A stretch of DNA of 64,000 nt from Lactobacillus sp. UCMA15818 (GTDB lineage Bacteria > Bacillota > Bacilli > Lactobacillales > Lactobacillaceae), in NCBI RefSeq assembly GCF_030400225.1, contig NZ_VJYB01000003.1, forward strand, positions 62,001-126,000. Reading direction: 5' to 3'. Both the position numbers and the translations under genes were made by a program. The notes below the pieces were generated by a model. It saw only the letters and a list, made by a program, of their open reading frames with translations. It was not told the origin of the DNA and did not search any database. Below are positions 1 to 8,899 of the stretch, one piece after another (position 1 is the first letter of the stretch; each line of letters starts with the position of its first letter).

Positions 1-1485
1 GTAGGTAAATAGTGACTGCGGTTTCTTACTTAACACAGCCAATGGAGAATCATATCCCATTGAAATAATTGGTTCCTCACCCTTTTGAGCCATTGGAATC
101 AATGCATCACGAATAACATCTTCCGTATAGCCATGACGTCTCCATAATGTCCGCAGTGCGCTTTCTGAGATGTTTTCATCAACGTCTGCTTCTGATAGAT
201 CATCAAGCGTTAATTGTTCATCTTTAAGCCACTTGGCATAGGGTTGACTACTTGAGTATTTTTCTTTAATCTCTGCTGTTCTGTAGAACTTGCCTTGACT
301 AGTGTCTACAAGAATCATGTCAGCAGGTCCTAAGATTCCTTTTTCAATAATATCCTCTGGTGCAACATCATAAACACCTGACTCAGAAGCAACCACCAAG
401 AAGTTGCCTTTTACAAGATTATATCTCGATGGTCGTAATCCATTTCGATCCAGTGCCGCACCAACTTGAACCCCATCTGTGAAACACAATGCTGCTGGGC
501 CATCCCATGGGGCAACAAACCCTGCATTATATTCATCAAATGCTGCTTGCTTTGCAGACACGTGGGCATCCTTGCCCCAAGCCTCTGGAACCATCATCAA
601 CAGAATTTGTGGAATATCCCTACCATTTCGGTACAGATACTCCATACAATTTTCTAACTTAGCCGAATCAGAATCTTCATCGTTATATATTTCTATATTA
701 TGACTCACCATCCAATTTTCAGTTCTCTTCAAGGTGTTGATCTCACCATTATGAGCAATAAATCTAAATGGCTGTGCACGTTCCCAGCTCGGAAAAGTAT
801 TGGTAGAGAAACGCGAATGAATCAATGCAATTGCAGATTCCATCGATTCAGCGTGTAAGTCTGGAAAGAATTCTCCTACTTGGTAAGCATGCAGCATTCC
901 TTTGTAACAGATGGTCTTACTTGATAAACTTACAATTGCAAATTCTTCAGCAGAGAAGGTCTTTTCCAAGTGCCTACGTAATCGAAAAAGGGAGTCTTCG
1001 TATTCTCTCCCTGGAGCTATATCAAATGGTTTCCCAATGATTACCTGCACAAAACCTGGCATCGTTTTTTGTGCTGTTGGTCCGCAGCTCTCATATACGT
1101 ATGGAACATCTCTTGCTCCAATAACACGAAATCCTGCATCGCTAACTTCATCTTCAATAGACGAGAGCATTGCTTCTTTTTCAGCCTGTTTTTGTGGTAA
1201 AAAGAACATCCCAACAGCGTATTCACCAAAAACTGGCAAATTTATCTTCTGCTTATTAGCGTATGTTCTAAAAAAATTATCAGGCATCGCAAATAATATC
1301 CCTGCTCCATCCCCCGTATCAGGCTCTGAGCCTGTCCCACCACGATGATTCATTCTCTTCAACATAATCAGCGCTCGTTCGATTAATTCATGACTTGCTT
1401 TCCCATCAATTTGGGTAATAAATCCCATCCCACAAGCATCGTGCTCAAAGGATGGGCTATACATCGTATTATTGGAATTCTCCAT
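1..1485 (-). CDS. gltB: Glutamate synthase (NADPH) large subunit, N-terminal part (cut by window edge)
   Basis: This is the first 495 codons of a GltB-type protein; the rest lies beyond the window start. It transfers the amide of glutamine to 2-oxoglutarate to make glutamate. The class II amidotransferase domain is clear: a 17-residue propeptide precedes the catalytic Cys18 (FEHDACGMGF), followed by NHRGG (about 71-75) and GDGAG. Motifs such as HNGEINTL, WDGPAAL and DRNGLRPSRY are typical of GltB. The ATG at 1485 is preceded by GGTGGGAG. No gltD can be seen because the downstream side is cut off. Many lactic acid bacteria lack this enzyme, so its presence suggests some glutamate prototrophy (inference). 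Confidence 0.95.
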   Translation of the reverse strand, partial: MENSNNTMYSPSFEHDACGMGFITQIDGKASHELIERALIMLKRMNHRGGTGSEPDTGDGAGILFAMPDNFFRTYANKQKINLPVFGEYAVGMFFLPQKQAEKEAMLSSIEDEVSDAGFRVIGARDVPYVYESCGPTAQKTMPGFVQVIIGKPFDIAPGREYEDSLFRLRRHLEKTFSAEEFAIVSLSSKTICYKGMLHAYQVGEFFPDLHAESMESAIALIHSRFSTNTFPSWERAQPFRFIAHNGEINTLKRTENWMVSHNIEIYNDEDSDSAKLENCMEYLYRNGRDIPQILLMMVPEAWGKDAHVSAKQAAFDEYNAGFVAPWDGPAALCFTDGVQVGAALDRNGLRPSRYNLVKGNFLVVASESGVYDVAPEDIIEKGILGPADMILVDTSQGKFYRTAEIKEKYSSSQPYAKWLKDEQLTLDDLSEADVDENISESALRTLWRRHGYTEDVIRDALIPMAQKGEEPIISMGYDSPLAVLSKKPQSLFTY

Positions 1486-1558
1486 CTTTACTCCCACCTT
1501 GCTAACAATCTGACTTCAATAAAATAAAATATCGATTAAACACTCTAATGTTCTTTTA

Positions 1559-1587
1559 ATTCTAGTTATAAAATAATAAAAACACAA
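1559..1587 (-). promoter_or_regulatory. Putative gltB promoter
   Basis: On the minus strand TTGTGT (1587-1582), a 17-bp spacer and TAGAAT (1564-1559) lie about 75 bp upstream of the gltB start. Further upstream at 1624-1638 is a small dyad TAACATcaaATGTTA that could be an operator. The assignment rests on position and spacing only. Confidence 0.4.
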
Positions 1588-1694
1588 GACTAATCCCTCT
1601 ATTGTTTGGAATCAAAAGAAATCTAACATCAAATGTTAATTATTATTAGCTGAAATTATTATTTCTATTTTTTCAAGCTCATTGTTATTCCATA

Positions 1695-1707
1695 AAATAC
1701 GAACAAT
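1695..1707 (+). promoter_or_regulatory. PurBox-like sequence
   Basis: AAATACGAACAAT matches 12 of 13 positions of the Firmicutes PurR box AWWWCCGAACWWT. A second, weaker match lies at 5616-5628 inside the nucleoside-transport cluster. Single boxes in AT-rich DNA are weak evidence; PurR normally uses paired boxes. Confidence 0.25.
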
Positions 1708-1816
1708 TATCTATAAATTTACATTTTATTCATTAATTTGCTTCTAATTTTATCGTGGATATTACTATAATTAGTTTTTATACTTAATTTAGATTAGATT
1801 TGACTACATATAGGAA

Positions 1817-1852
1817 GAGGCCAGATCAAAATTCAACTTTTGACCCAGCCTC
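1817..1852 (-). repeat. Dispersed palindrome copy A, terminator of the nup operon
   Basis: GAGGCCAGATCAAAA and TTTTGACCCAGCCTC form a 15-bp stem. The three mismatches become G-U pairs only in minus-strand RNA, which fits termination of the bmpA-nupABC transcript ending at 1961. The element belongs to a family found at 8468, 10612, 21426, 34683, 37237, 42580, 46407 and 62491. Confidence 0.75.
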
Positions 1853-1960
1853 CTAATACATATTCCATAAATCAATGATTTTCGTCTATTTTCAAATTAG
1901 CACTTAATTTCTACCGCTGCATTCCATATTATCCTATTTAATTTAAACCACAATTTCTGT

Positions 1961-2920
1961 TTACTTTCCTTTGATATAATTCTGACCATCCGCAGCTGGT
2001 GCAACTGCTTTGCCTAAGAAAATTACCAAAACAATAATTGTTATCGCATAAGGTGCAATTTGGAACCAAACTGAATTAACATGCGATAACACAGGAATGT
2101 AGGCACCTATAATTGGTAAGCTCTGAGCTAACCCAAAGAATAGTGCTGCACCTGTCGCACCTAGGGGATTCCATTTCCCAAAAATCATGGCTGCTAACGA
2201 CATAAATCCCTGCCCTGAAATAGTACTTGCTGAGAAGTTCAATGTAATCGACTGTGCCATTACAGCACCGCCAATACCGCCAAAGAAGCCCGAAATCAAA
2301 ACACCCATGTATTTATACTTAACTACATTAATTCCTAACGTATCGGCAGCCATTGGATTCTCACCAACAGATCTCATTCTTAACCCTAAACTTGTTCGGA
2401 AGAAGAAATACCAGCACAAAACACCAACAATAATTGCAATAAAAGCGATAAGTGATGTATTCGTGAATAAAACCTTCCCCACAAACGGTATCTTGGATAA
2501 GATTGGAAAGGTAAAGCTGCCCATACTCTGATTGATAACAGGTGTTTGTCCCTTGCCCTCATATAGAACTCTTGTAAGAAATACTGCCAGTGCTGGTGCC
2601 ATAAGATTCAAAACCGTCCCACTAATAATGTGGTCGGCTCTAAAGGTAACAGTCGCAATAGCATGTAGCAATGAAAACACCAATCCGAATAAGGCACCAA
2701 TAAACAACGATATCCACGGAGTAAGGCTTCCAAAAGTACTTGCAAAAGTTAAATTAAATACCGTGCTTCCAAACGCTCCAATAATCATCATGCCTTCAAG
2801 ACCAACGTTAACGACACCACTTCTTTCAGAGAAGGTTCCACCTAGGGCAGTGAAGATCAGAGGTGCTGCATATACAAAGGTCGTCGAAAAGACTGTCATT
2901 AAAATAGTTGTCAAACTCAT
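1961..2920 (-). CDS. nupC: Nucleoside ABC transporter, permease (NupC/YufQ family)
   Basis: A 319-residue integral membrane protein with about eight hydrophobic segments, of the branched-chain-amino-acid/nucleoside permease family (BPD_transp_2). The text GVVNVGLEGMMIIGAF is the family's conserved N-terminal signature. It forms the transmembrane channel with the preceding permease. Its ATG overlaps the nupB stop (ATGA, 2917-2920), indicating translational coupling. It is the last gene of bmpA-nupA-nupB-nupC, the order known from Lactococcus (nupNOPQ in Bacillus). A terminator hairpin follows at 1817-1852. Confidence 0.9.
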   Translation of the reverse strand: MSLTTILMTVFSTTFVYAAPLIFTALGGTFSERSGVVNVGLEGMMIIGAFGSTVFNLTFASTFGSLTPWISLFIGALFGLVFSLLHAIATVTFRADHIISGTVLNLMAPALAVFLTRVLYEGKGQTPVINQSMGSFTFPILSKIPFVGKVLFTNTSLIAFIAIIVGVLCWYFFFRTSLGLRMRSVGENPMAADTLGINVVKYKYMGVLISGFFGGIGGAVMAQSITLNFSASTISGQGFMSLAAMIFGKWNPLGATGAALFFGLAQSLPIIGAYIPVLSHVNSVWFQIAPYAITIIVLVIFLGKAVAPAADGQNYIKGK

Positions 2921-3999
2921 TTTTCAGCACCACCTTTCTCTTCCCTATTCTTACGCTTGAACCATCCCTTTTTAGCTATAAGCTCAAATGCATACTTGAT
3001 ACCGACAAAGAAAATGATTGAAGCAATAACTATATCAACAATTTCACTTGGGGTATTAGAGTATACCGAAATACTTAGACCACCAATTTGTAAAGCTGAA
3101 AAAAGCAGTGCGGCAAAGACAATTCCAATTGGATTTTCGGCTGCTAACAATGCTACAGCCATACCATTATAACCAACATTAGGCAAGTTATTAGAGACTG
3201 AAATATTTTGAAAATTCCCCAACCCATCAATAGCACCACCAAGTCCTGCTAATAAACCAGAAATTAGCATAGCAGTAATGATTGTTTTCTTTACATTGAC
3301 ACCTGCATATTGCGAAGCCGATTCATTTAACCCAACGGCTTGAATCTCAAACCCCGATTTAGTTTTATTGAAGTAAAACCAAACCAAACCCACAACTGCC
3401 AAAGCAATAAAGAAACCCCAATTAAAGGTTGAATTATCGGTAATACGTTGTAAAAATGGTGTATTCAAATTTGCTTTAGCAGCAATGTTTGGTGAAGAAT
3501 CACTGCCTTTGCCAGCCAGCCAACTCTTCACCGCAAAATTAACAATGTACAAAACAATATAATTCAGCATAATTGTGGTAATAACTTCACTAGTTCCAAA
3601 GTATGCACGTAAGATCCCAGCAACCATAGACCATAAGCCACCCGCTAAGGCACCACACAAAAGTGCTCCAATTATCAAAATGATTGCAGGCAAATATGAA
3701 AACTTCAGTGTAAAAACAATTGCACCAAACCAGCCAATCAGATACTGTCCTGGGCCTCCAATATTGAAAAAACCAGCCTTACTTGCTACTGCAAAACCCA
3801 AAGCAGTTAAAATTAAAGAAATCATGTTTCGCAGCGTTTCACCAATTGAATAAACACCACCGAATGACCCAACCAATAGATTTTGGTAATTCTGAAGCGG
3901 ATCATATCCAAATATTAGCATCAAAATTGCCCCAACTATAAACCCGGCCAAAACTGAAACTAACGGTATCGTCAATCCTTTAAGTGATTTAGTATGCAC
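2917..3999 (-). CDS. nupB: Nucleoside ABC transporter, permease (NupB/YufP family)
   Basis: A 360-residue permease with multiple TM segments and the family text AGFFNIGGPGQYLIG. It pairs with NupC to form the membrane channel of a BMP-type nucleoside importer. The start is GTG at 3999, preceded by AGGGGG eight bases upstream; that Shine-Dalgarno (SD) sequence overlaps the nupA stop, so the two genes are probably coupled. The C-terminal tail is cytoplasmic and very basic. Confidence 0.9.
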   Translation of the reverse strand: MHTKSLKGLTIPLVSVLAGFIVGAILMLIFGYDPLQNYQNLLVGSFGGVYSIGETLRNMISLILTALGFAVASKAGFFNIGGPGQYLIGWFGAIVFTLKFSYLPAIILIIGALLCGALAGGLWSMVAGILRAYFGTSEVITTIMLNYIVLYIVNFAVKSWLAGKGSDSSPNIAAKANLNTPFLQRITDNSTFNWGFFIALAVVGLVWFYFNKTKSGFEIQAVGLNESASQYAGVNVKKTIITAMLISGLLAGLGGAIDGLGNFQNISVSNNLPNVGYNGMAVALLAAENPIGIVFAALLFSALQIGGLSISVYSNTPSEIVDIVIASIIFFVGIKYAFELIAKKGWFKRKNREEKGGAEK

Positions 4000-4011
4000 T
4001 GTATGTTCCCC

Positions 4012-5535
4012 CTATCCTTCTTGTTCGATTGGTGCTTTTCCAGCCATCATTAATCCAAGTTCTTCGCTAGATGTATGTCTGGGGTCAATCTCACCCACAA
4101 TTTGGCCTTCATGCATTACTACAATCCGATCCGAAAGCTTCAAGATTTCATCGAGTTCAAAGCTGATTAGAAGCACTCCGCGACCAGCATTTCTTTGCTC
4201 AATTATTTTCTCATGTATATATTCAATAGCACCTATATCAACACCACGAGTTGGATTAGCTGCAATTAAAAGATCTGGGCTAGCAGAAATTTCTCTTGCA
4301 ACAATTACCTTTTGTTGATTACCTCCGGAAAGATCACCCGCAAGTTCTTTCTCACTTTGTGAACGAATATCAAAAGACTTAATGAGTTGCCTGCCCATCT
4401 CATTAATTTTCTTATAATTCAACAGTCCATGTTGACTGGCAGGCTTTTTATGATAGCTTTTCAAAACCAGATTCTCCGCAATTGTAAAAGGAAGTATTAA
4501 CCCAACATTTTGCCGATCTTCTGGAATACAACCTATGCCAGCTTCTGAAATTTTACGAGCATTAAGATTTTGCAAAGCCTTGCCTTTTAACTCTACGGAT
4601 CCTTTTTTTATTTTACGCAGGCCCGTAATTGCTTCAATTAATTCACTCTGACCATTTCCATCAACCCCGGCCACACCGACAATTTCTCCACTATGGACAA
4701 TCAAATTCAAATCCTTAACTTTGAGTAATGCATGGGCTTCAACACTCAAGTTACTAACTGCTAAAACCGTCTTCGACTTATCAGTTTCTTCCTTTTCCAC
4801 TGCAAAGTTAATTTTACGGCCAACCATCATTTCAGCAAGCGTTTCTTCTTTTGTCTCTGCAACTTGAACAGTTTCAACAACTTTCCCCATTCTAATTACT
4901 ACGCAACGATCAGCAACTTCCTTAATTTCTTTAAGTTTGTGCGTGATAAATATAACTGAGTTACCTTCTGCTGCAAGTGCACGTAAAATTTTAATCAACT
5001 GCTCGATTTCTTGAGGCGTCAATGCCGCTGTCGGCTCATCAAAAATAAAAATATTTGCTTTGCGGTACAATGCCTTCATAATTTCGACTCTTTGCTGCAT
5101 TCCAACTGTAATATCTCGAACTTTTGCATTCACATCAATATCCAAATGATATTTCTCTGCCAATTTTTCGATATCGTTAGCCGCTTTTCGATAATCTATC
5201 CTTGTTGCTTTCGTAGGTTCATCACCGAGGATAATATTTTCAAGTACAGAAAATGCTGGGATTAGCATAAAATGCTGATGAACCATCCCTATCCCCAATT
5301 TTTTAGCATTTCTGGGATTGTCCATCTTGACACTTTTGCCATTAATTAATATTTCACCATCAGTTGGTTCCAATAAACCTGAAAGCATCCCCATCAAAGT
5401 CGACTTACCCGCACCATTTTCACCTAAAAGTGCTAATATTTCACCTTTTTTTAATTGTAATGAGATATCATTATTTGCTTTGTAACTACCAAATTGTTTC
5501 GTGATGTGTCTCATCTCAACGACATAATCTTCCAT
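4012..5535 (-). CDS. nupA: Nucleoside ABC transporter, duplicated ATPase (NupA/YufO)
   Basis: A 507-residue tandem ATPase that energises the importer. The first half has Walker A GENGAGKST, a signature-like VGMQQRVEIMKAL and Walker B FIFDEPTAAL. The second half has a degenerate P-loop (GVDGNGQSEL), a strong LSGGNQQK signature and the PTRGVD motif. This asymmetry is usual in the sugar/nucleoside ATPase class. An in-frame ATG exists at 5556, but AAGGAGG lies just upstream of the ATG at 5535 and inside the longer reading, so 5535 is the better start (MEDYVVEMRHI). Confidence 0.93.
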   Translation of the reverse strand: MEDYVVEMRHITKQFGSYKANNDISLQLKKGEILALLGENGAGKSTLMGMLSGLLEPTDGEILINGKSVKMDNPRNAKKLGIGMVHQHFMLIPAFSVLENIILGDEPTKATRIDYRKAANDIEKLAEKYHLDIDVNAKVRDITVGMQQRVEIMKALYRKANIFIFDEPTAALTPQEIEQLIKILRALAAEGNSVIFITHKLKEIKEVADRCVVIRMGKVVETVQVAETKEETLAEMMVGRKINFAVEKEETDKSKTVLAVSNLSVEAHALLKVKDLNLIVHSGEIVGVAGVDGNGQSELIEAITGLRKIKKGSVELKGKALQNLNARKISEAGIGCIPEDRQNVGLILPFTIAENLVLKSYHKKPASQHGLLNYKKINEMGRQLIKSFDIRSQSEKELAGDLSGGNQQKVIVAREISASPDLLIAANPTRGVDIGAIEYIHEKIIEQRNAGRGVLLISFELDEILKLSDRIVVMHEGQIVGEIDPRHTSSEELGLMMAGKAPIEQEG

Positions 5536-5573
5536 GTGATCCTCCTTAAAGTTCATCGTTCACCCTCTGCACT

Positions 5574-5617
5574 AAAATGGTGAAGAATTGGTAATCCCCC
5601 CAATACTTCACCATTTT
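5574..5617 (-). terminator. Intra-operon hairpin between bmpA and nupA (attenuator)
   Basis: AAAATGGTGAAG and CTTCACCATTTT form a perfect 12-bp stem extended by ATTGG/CCAAT around an A-A mismatch. It sits between the bmpA stop and nupA with no strong promoter visible after it. It probably causes partial termination, giving more binding protein than transporter, as in other binding-protein operons (inference). Confidence 0.65.
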
Positions 5618-5682
5618 ATACGAACAATTGTTAATTAATAGTACCAAAATGCATTTATCAATTGCAACCATTCTTTAATCTA

Positions 5683-6705
5683 TTATTTAGCGCTAACCTC
5701 AATTGTCCCATTTTCAATCTTCTCTTGATATGATTGAACTGCCTTCCATGCACTTGCAGACATGTTATCATTTACAAGTCCAACACCATTGCTCTTAAGA
5801 TCATAAGTCACAGTTTTCCCACCAGGGAATTTGTTCTTCATTGCATCATTCGAAAGGTCCTTGACGGCTGTTCCAACCTTTTTAATGGCAGAAGCTAAAG
5901 TAACGTTACCACCTTTGTATTTACCATCGGCTTTTTGATCTTGATCAACACCGATAACCCATACTTTTTTACCATTTTTTGCTACATTCTTCGCAGCAGT
6001 GAAGACACCAGCACCAGTCCCACCAGCTGCTTGGTAAACAACATCTTCATTATTGTTATACATTGCCGTTGCTAACGATTGACCGACATCAGCTTTTGTA
6101 AATGAACCAGCATACTTAACGTCAACTTTAATATTAGGATTTACAGCTTTGACACCTTGCTCAAATCCCTTTTGGAATGTTGTAATAACATCACTTTGAA
6201 TTCCACCAATAAAACCAACTTTATTCGTCTTTGTTGTTTTAGCTGCAGCAACTCCCGCAAGGAATGAAGATTGTTCTGTCTTGAACGTTACAGAAGCTAC
6301 ATTCTTACGATTGCTTACAACTGAATCAATAATTGCAAAGTTAACATCGGGATTTGCTTTTGAAGCCTTTGTAATAGCATTATCAAGCTTGTAGCCAATT
6401 CCAAAGATTGTTGCGTATTTTGCCTTAACTAATTTGTTAATATTTGGCAAAAAGTCTGAATCGTCAGTAGATTGAGCATAATTGTAACCATTAATACCCT
6501 TTTGGAGATTGTGACTCTTTCCCCAGCTCTCTAAGCCTTCCCATGCCGACTGATTAAATGACTTATCATCAATCCCACCGCCATCAGTTACCAAAGCTGC
6601 TGAATGTTTTGTTCCCTTGCTAGATGATGAACTATTTCCACAACCCACAAGAATTGCCCCTGCCATCATTGTCGCTGCTAATACTGCTAAGACTCTTTTT
6701 TTCAC
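5683..6705 (-). CDS. bmpA: BMP-family nucleoside-binding lipoprotein
   Basis: A 340-residue extracellular binding protein that captures nucleosides for NupABC. It has a lipoprotein signal peptide (MKKRVLAVLAATMMAGAILVG) ending in the lipobox LVGC, with Cys22 as the lipidation site, then a Ser-rich linker. The BMP domain begins with ALVTDGGGIDDKSFNQSAWEG and includes GIGYKLDNAI and AGGTGAGVFTAAK. The start is GTG at 6705 with a G-rich SD (6715-6720). It is the first gene of the operon and has its own consensus promoter. Confidence 0.93.
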   Translation of the reverse strand: MKKRVLAVLAATMMAGAILVGCGNSSSSSKGTKHSAALVTDGGGIDDKSFNQSAWEGLESWGKSHNLQKGINGYNYAQSTDDSDFLPNINKLVKAKYATIFGIGYKLDNAITKASKANPDVNFAIIDSVVSNRKNVASVTFKTEQSSFLAGVAAAKTTKTNKVGFIGGIQSDVITTFQKGFEQGVKAVNPNIKVDVKYAGSFTKADVGQSLATAMYNNNEDVVYQAAGGTGAGVFTAAKNVAKNGKKVWVIGVDQDQKADGKYKGGNVTLASAIKKVGTAVKDLSNDAMKNKFPGGKTVTYDLKSNGVGLVNDNMSASAWKAVQSYQEKIENGTIEVSAK

Positions 6706-6747
6706 TAAAATACAGCCCCCAAAAATATAATTTTCTTAATAATCTAA

Positions 6748-6776
6748 AGTATACACAATTGGTTATGTAGAATCAA
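6748..6776 (-). promoter_or_regulatory. bmpA-nupABC promoter
   Basis: The minus strand carries TTGATT (6776-6771), a 17-bp spacer and TATACT (6753-6748), about 40 bp upstream of the bmpA GTG. Two CGAAC pentamers in opposite orientation (6804-6808 and 6868-6872) lie between this and the divergent hydrolase promoter. Confidence 0.7.
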
Positions 6777-6863
6777 TATATTTTTTACAATTTTTTTATA
6801 ATCGTTCGCTTTTTACAAAGCATTTTCTAACAGAAGATGTCAGCTTATGAATAATTATCTATT

Positions 6864-6892
6864 TTGACGAACGGTACCATTTTCTGTATAAT
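6864..6892 (+). promoter_or_regulatory. Nucleoside hydrolase promoter
   Basis: TTGACG (6864-6869), a 17-bp spacer and TATAAT (6887-6892) form a near-consensus sigma-A promoter 46 bp before the start codon. It is divergent from the bmpA promoter. Confidence 0.8.
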
Positions 6893-6938
6893 TCATTTTG
6901 CATTGAATTAAAATATTTTATGGAGGTCTAAATAACAT

Positions 6939-7880
6939 ATGTCAGAAAAGGTATATTTTAATCATGATGGTGGCGTCGATGACCTAATTTCTTTATTCTT
7001 GCTTTTGCAAATGGACAACATTGATTTAATTGGTGTCGGAGCTGTTGATGCAGATAGCTATGTAGGACCATCTGTTCAGGCAAGTCGTAAAATCATAGAC
7101 CGTTTTGGACAGGGTGCTAACCTAGCCGTGGCAACTTCAAACTCTCGCGGTGTTCATCCTTTCCCAAAAGAATGGCGTATTTCAACATATTCCGAGAATG
7201 CATTGCCTATTCTCAATGAAAGTGGCAAGATAATAACTCCTGAAGCCGATGAAGCGGCCCATTTAGACTTACTTCACAAACTACAAGATACCCCAGATAA
7301 AGTCACTTTGGTCTTTACTGGTCCATTAACAGACCTAGCTCGTGCGTTAGAACTTGATTCAAGTATTACCGAAAAAATTAAGCGCCTTGTTTGGATGGGC
7401 GGTACATTCTTAGAAAAAGGAAACGTTGAAGAACCTGACTCTGACAACACACAAGAATGGAATGCTTTTTGGGACCCTGCGGCTGTTAAGACTGTTTTTG
7501 ACTCAGATATCCAAATTGATTTAGTTAGTCTTGAAAGTACAAATAATGTCCCATTAACCCAAGCTGTTCGTTTACACTGGGCAGCGCAACGTCGCTATCC
7601 TGGCCTTGATTTTATTGGCAACAGCTATGCCTTTGTTCCTGAACTAGGCCTCTTTGAAACTTATTCTACCTATTATTTGTGGGATGTTTTAACGACTTGT
7701 TACTTCTACGATTCAAGTCTTGTTAAAACCAAAGAAGTTCACTGTGATGTCAGCACCAAGACTCCTAGTGATGGACGGACTTTCTTAACAGAAAATGGGC
7801 GCAAAGCAAACCTTGTATATGATGTAGATAATGAAAAGTTCTTCGCATTGATTGATAAGTTAGCAAAAAAAGTTGACTGA
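6939..7880 (+). CDS. Inosine/uridine-preferring nucleoside hydrolase family protein
   Basis: A 313-residue IunH-family enzyme expected to cleave the N-glycosidic bond of ribonucleosides to ribose and base. The N-terminal calcium-binding signature is NHDGGVDD (about 8-15), a variant of the usual DTDPGxDD in which the first Asp is Asn. TGPLTDLARAL and a C-terminal DVLTTCYF region also fit the family. The SD TGGAGG is at 6920-6925. It is divergent from the nucleoside importer, which suggests import and hydrolysis of nucleosides act together. Base preference cannot be read from the sequence. Confidence 0.88.
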   Translation: MSEKVYFNHDGGVDDLISLFLLLQMDNIDLIGVGAVDADSYVGPSVQASRKIIDRFGQGANLAVATSNSRGVHPFPKEWRISTYSENALPILNESGKIITPEADEAAHLDLLHKLQDTPDKVTLVFTGPLTDLARALELDSSITEKIKRLVWMGGTFLEKGNVEEPDSDNTQEWNAFWDPAAVKTVFDSDIQIDLVSLESTNNVPLTQAVRLHWAAQRRYPGLDFIGNSYAFVPELGLFETYSTYYLWDVLTTCYFYDSSLVKTKEVHCDVSTKTPSDGRTFLTENGRKANLVYDVDNEKFFALIDKLAKKVD

Positions 7881-7940
7881 AACCATTTAATTATCTATGT
7901 TTGTCCTTTTTAATATTATTCATTTTGGGGTATAATGAGC

Positions 7941-7949
7941 TGATATAAT
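7941..7949 (+). promoter_or_regulatory. Extended -10 promoter of the ArsR gene
   Basis: TGATATAAT is an extended -10 element about 50 bp before the ArsR ATG. Another TATAAT lies at 7931-7936. No good -35 is visible for either. Confidence 0.45.
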
Positions 7950-7998
7950 TTCAAATCGGGATTTCTATAAAACTTATTCTTACCTAAAGGTGAACTAA

Positions 7999-8316
7999 AT
8001 GACAAAATCAGCTGAACATAACTTACCAAGTACCATTGAACTAGAACGTAGCGTACAGCTATTCAAAGCATTCGGCGATCAAACACGCTATAAAATTCTT
8101 TCATTGCTATCCAACAATAATTTGACAGTTAATGAAATTGCTGATGAAATTGGAATAACACAGTCAGCCATCTCCCATCAACTAAAGCTTTTGCGTCAAA
8201 CTGGACTAGTGAAAGGGATTCGTAATGGTCAAAAAATCAACTATGAACTATCCGATCAGCATATTATTACGATCTTTGAACAGGTTCGCGAACATGTCCG
8301 TGAAGGAAATTTATAG
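7999..8316 (+). CDS. ArsR/SmtB-family metal-sensing repressor
   Basis: A 105-residue winged-helix repressor with the recognition helix in IADEIGITQSAISHQLKLLR. It lacks the ELCVCD cysteine site of arsenic sensors. It does carry the full alpha-5 zinc site D86-x-H88-x10-H99-x2-E102, the same residue set as cyanobacterial SmtB, so a Zn(II)- or Co(II)-type sensor is likely (inference from residues). The SD AAAGGTG precedes the ATG. No metal transporter is adjacent, so its target gene is elsewhere. Confidence 0.85.
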   Translation: MTKSAEHNLPSTIELERSVQLFKAFGDQTRYKILSLLSNNNLTVNEIADEIGITQSAISHQLKLLRQTGLVKGIRNGQKINYELSDQHIITIFEQVREHVREGNL

Positions 8317-8467
8317 GTTACCATAAAAACTTCTGTACCTTCTTCTATTTTCTAAAAGGATAATAATTTTACTTTCTCTATACATGTCATTTTAAGCACA
8401 AAAAAAGAGATATTAAACATTAGATTAGTATTTAATATCCTAATTAACAGATAACATTCTTCAAGCT

Positions 8468-8503
8468 GGGACTGGGTCAAAAGTTAAATTTTGGTCTGGT
8501 CCC
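8468..8503 (+). repeat. Dispersed palindrome copy B
   Basis: GGGACTGGGTCAAAA pairs with TTTTGGTCTGGTCCC; all four non-Watson-Crick positions are G-U in plus-strand RNA. It lies 150 bp after the ArsR gene and probably ends its transcript, though the following U tract is weak. An upstream stem GATATTAAA/TTTAATATC occupies 8409-8439. Confidence 0.65.
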
Positions 8504-8605
8504 TCAATTTAGTACGAATAAACGTGCTTAACTTATTATAGGATATTTGCAGTACCCTTTGAAAAATACTAGAATATATCTGTATCGAAGAAAGGCGGAA
8601 CTATT

Positions 8606-8899
8606 ATGATTATTATTAATGTTCTTTTAAAAGTTATCCCTGCAAAACGCGAAGAATATCTTACATATGTAGAAAATCTAGTTAATAAATCTCTTCAGGA
8701 TGAGGGAAATGTTTTTTATTCCCATTTTGAGGACGTATATCAAAAAAATCAGTTCATGATTGTTGAAAATTGGGCTAATCAAGCTGCAGTTGAGGCTCAT
8801 AATAAAACAGAGCATCTGCAAGATTTTCTCAAAAATATTGGAACATATTTAGTTGAAGATTGTAAAATTAATGTTGCTGTAACTGATACAGAGGGTTAA
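8606..8899 (+). CDS. Antibiotic biosynthesis monooxygenase (ABM) domain protein
   Basis: A 97-residue single-domain ABM protein of the dimeric alpha/beta barrel fold. IIINVLLKVIPAKREEYLTY and the central NVFYSHFEDVYQKNQFMIVENW match the pattern of YgiN/HmoB-like small proteins, in which the conserved ENW follows strand 3. Possible roles include quinol or oxidative-stress chemistry, but nothing here defines a substrate. The SD AAGGCGG lies ten bases before the ATG. It stands alone. Confidence 0.8.
   Translation: MIIINVLLKVIPAKREEYLTYVENLVNKSLQDEGNVFYSHFEDVYQKNQFMIVENWANQAAVEAHNKTEHLQDFLKNIGTYLVEDCKINVAVTDTEG

Larger units (their letters stand above)
1486..1960. other. Intergenic region between nupC and gltB (no gene)
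   Basis: I see no coding potential in these 475 bp. They hold the gltB promoter (1559-1587), a short dyad at 1624-1638, a PurBox-like AAATACGAACAAT at 1695-1707 and the nupC-side terminator hairpin at 1817-1852. Confidence 0.6.

Noticed and set aside
466-1348. Several plus-strand frames of 60-145 codons
   Set aside because: They lie antisense to gltB, whose reading frame, motifs and SD are strong; no SD or family support for the plus frames.
2187-3853. Plus-strand frames of up to 142 codons over the permease genes
   Set aside because: Shadows of nupB and nupC; composition typical of antisense membrane-protein coding.
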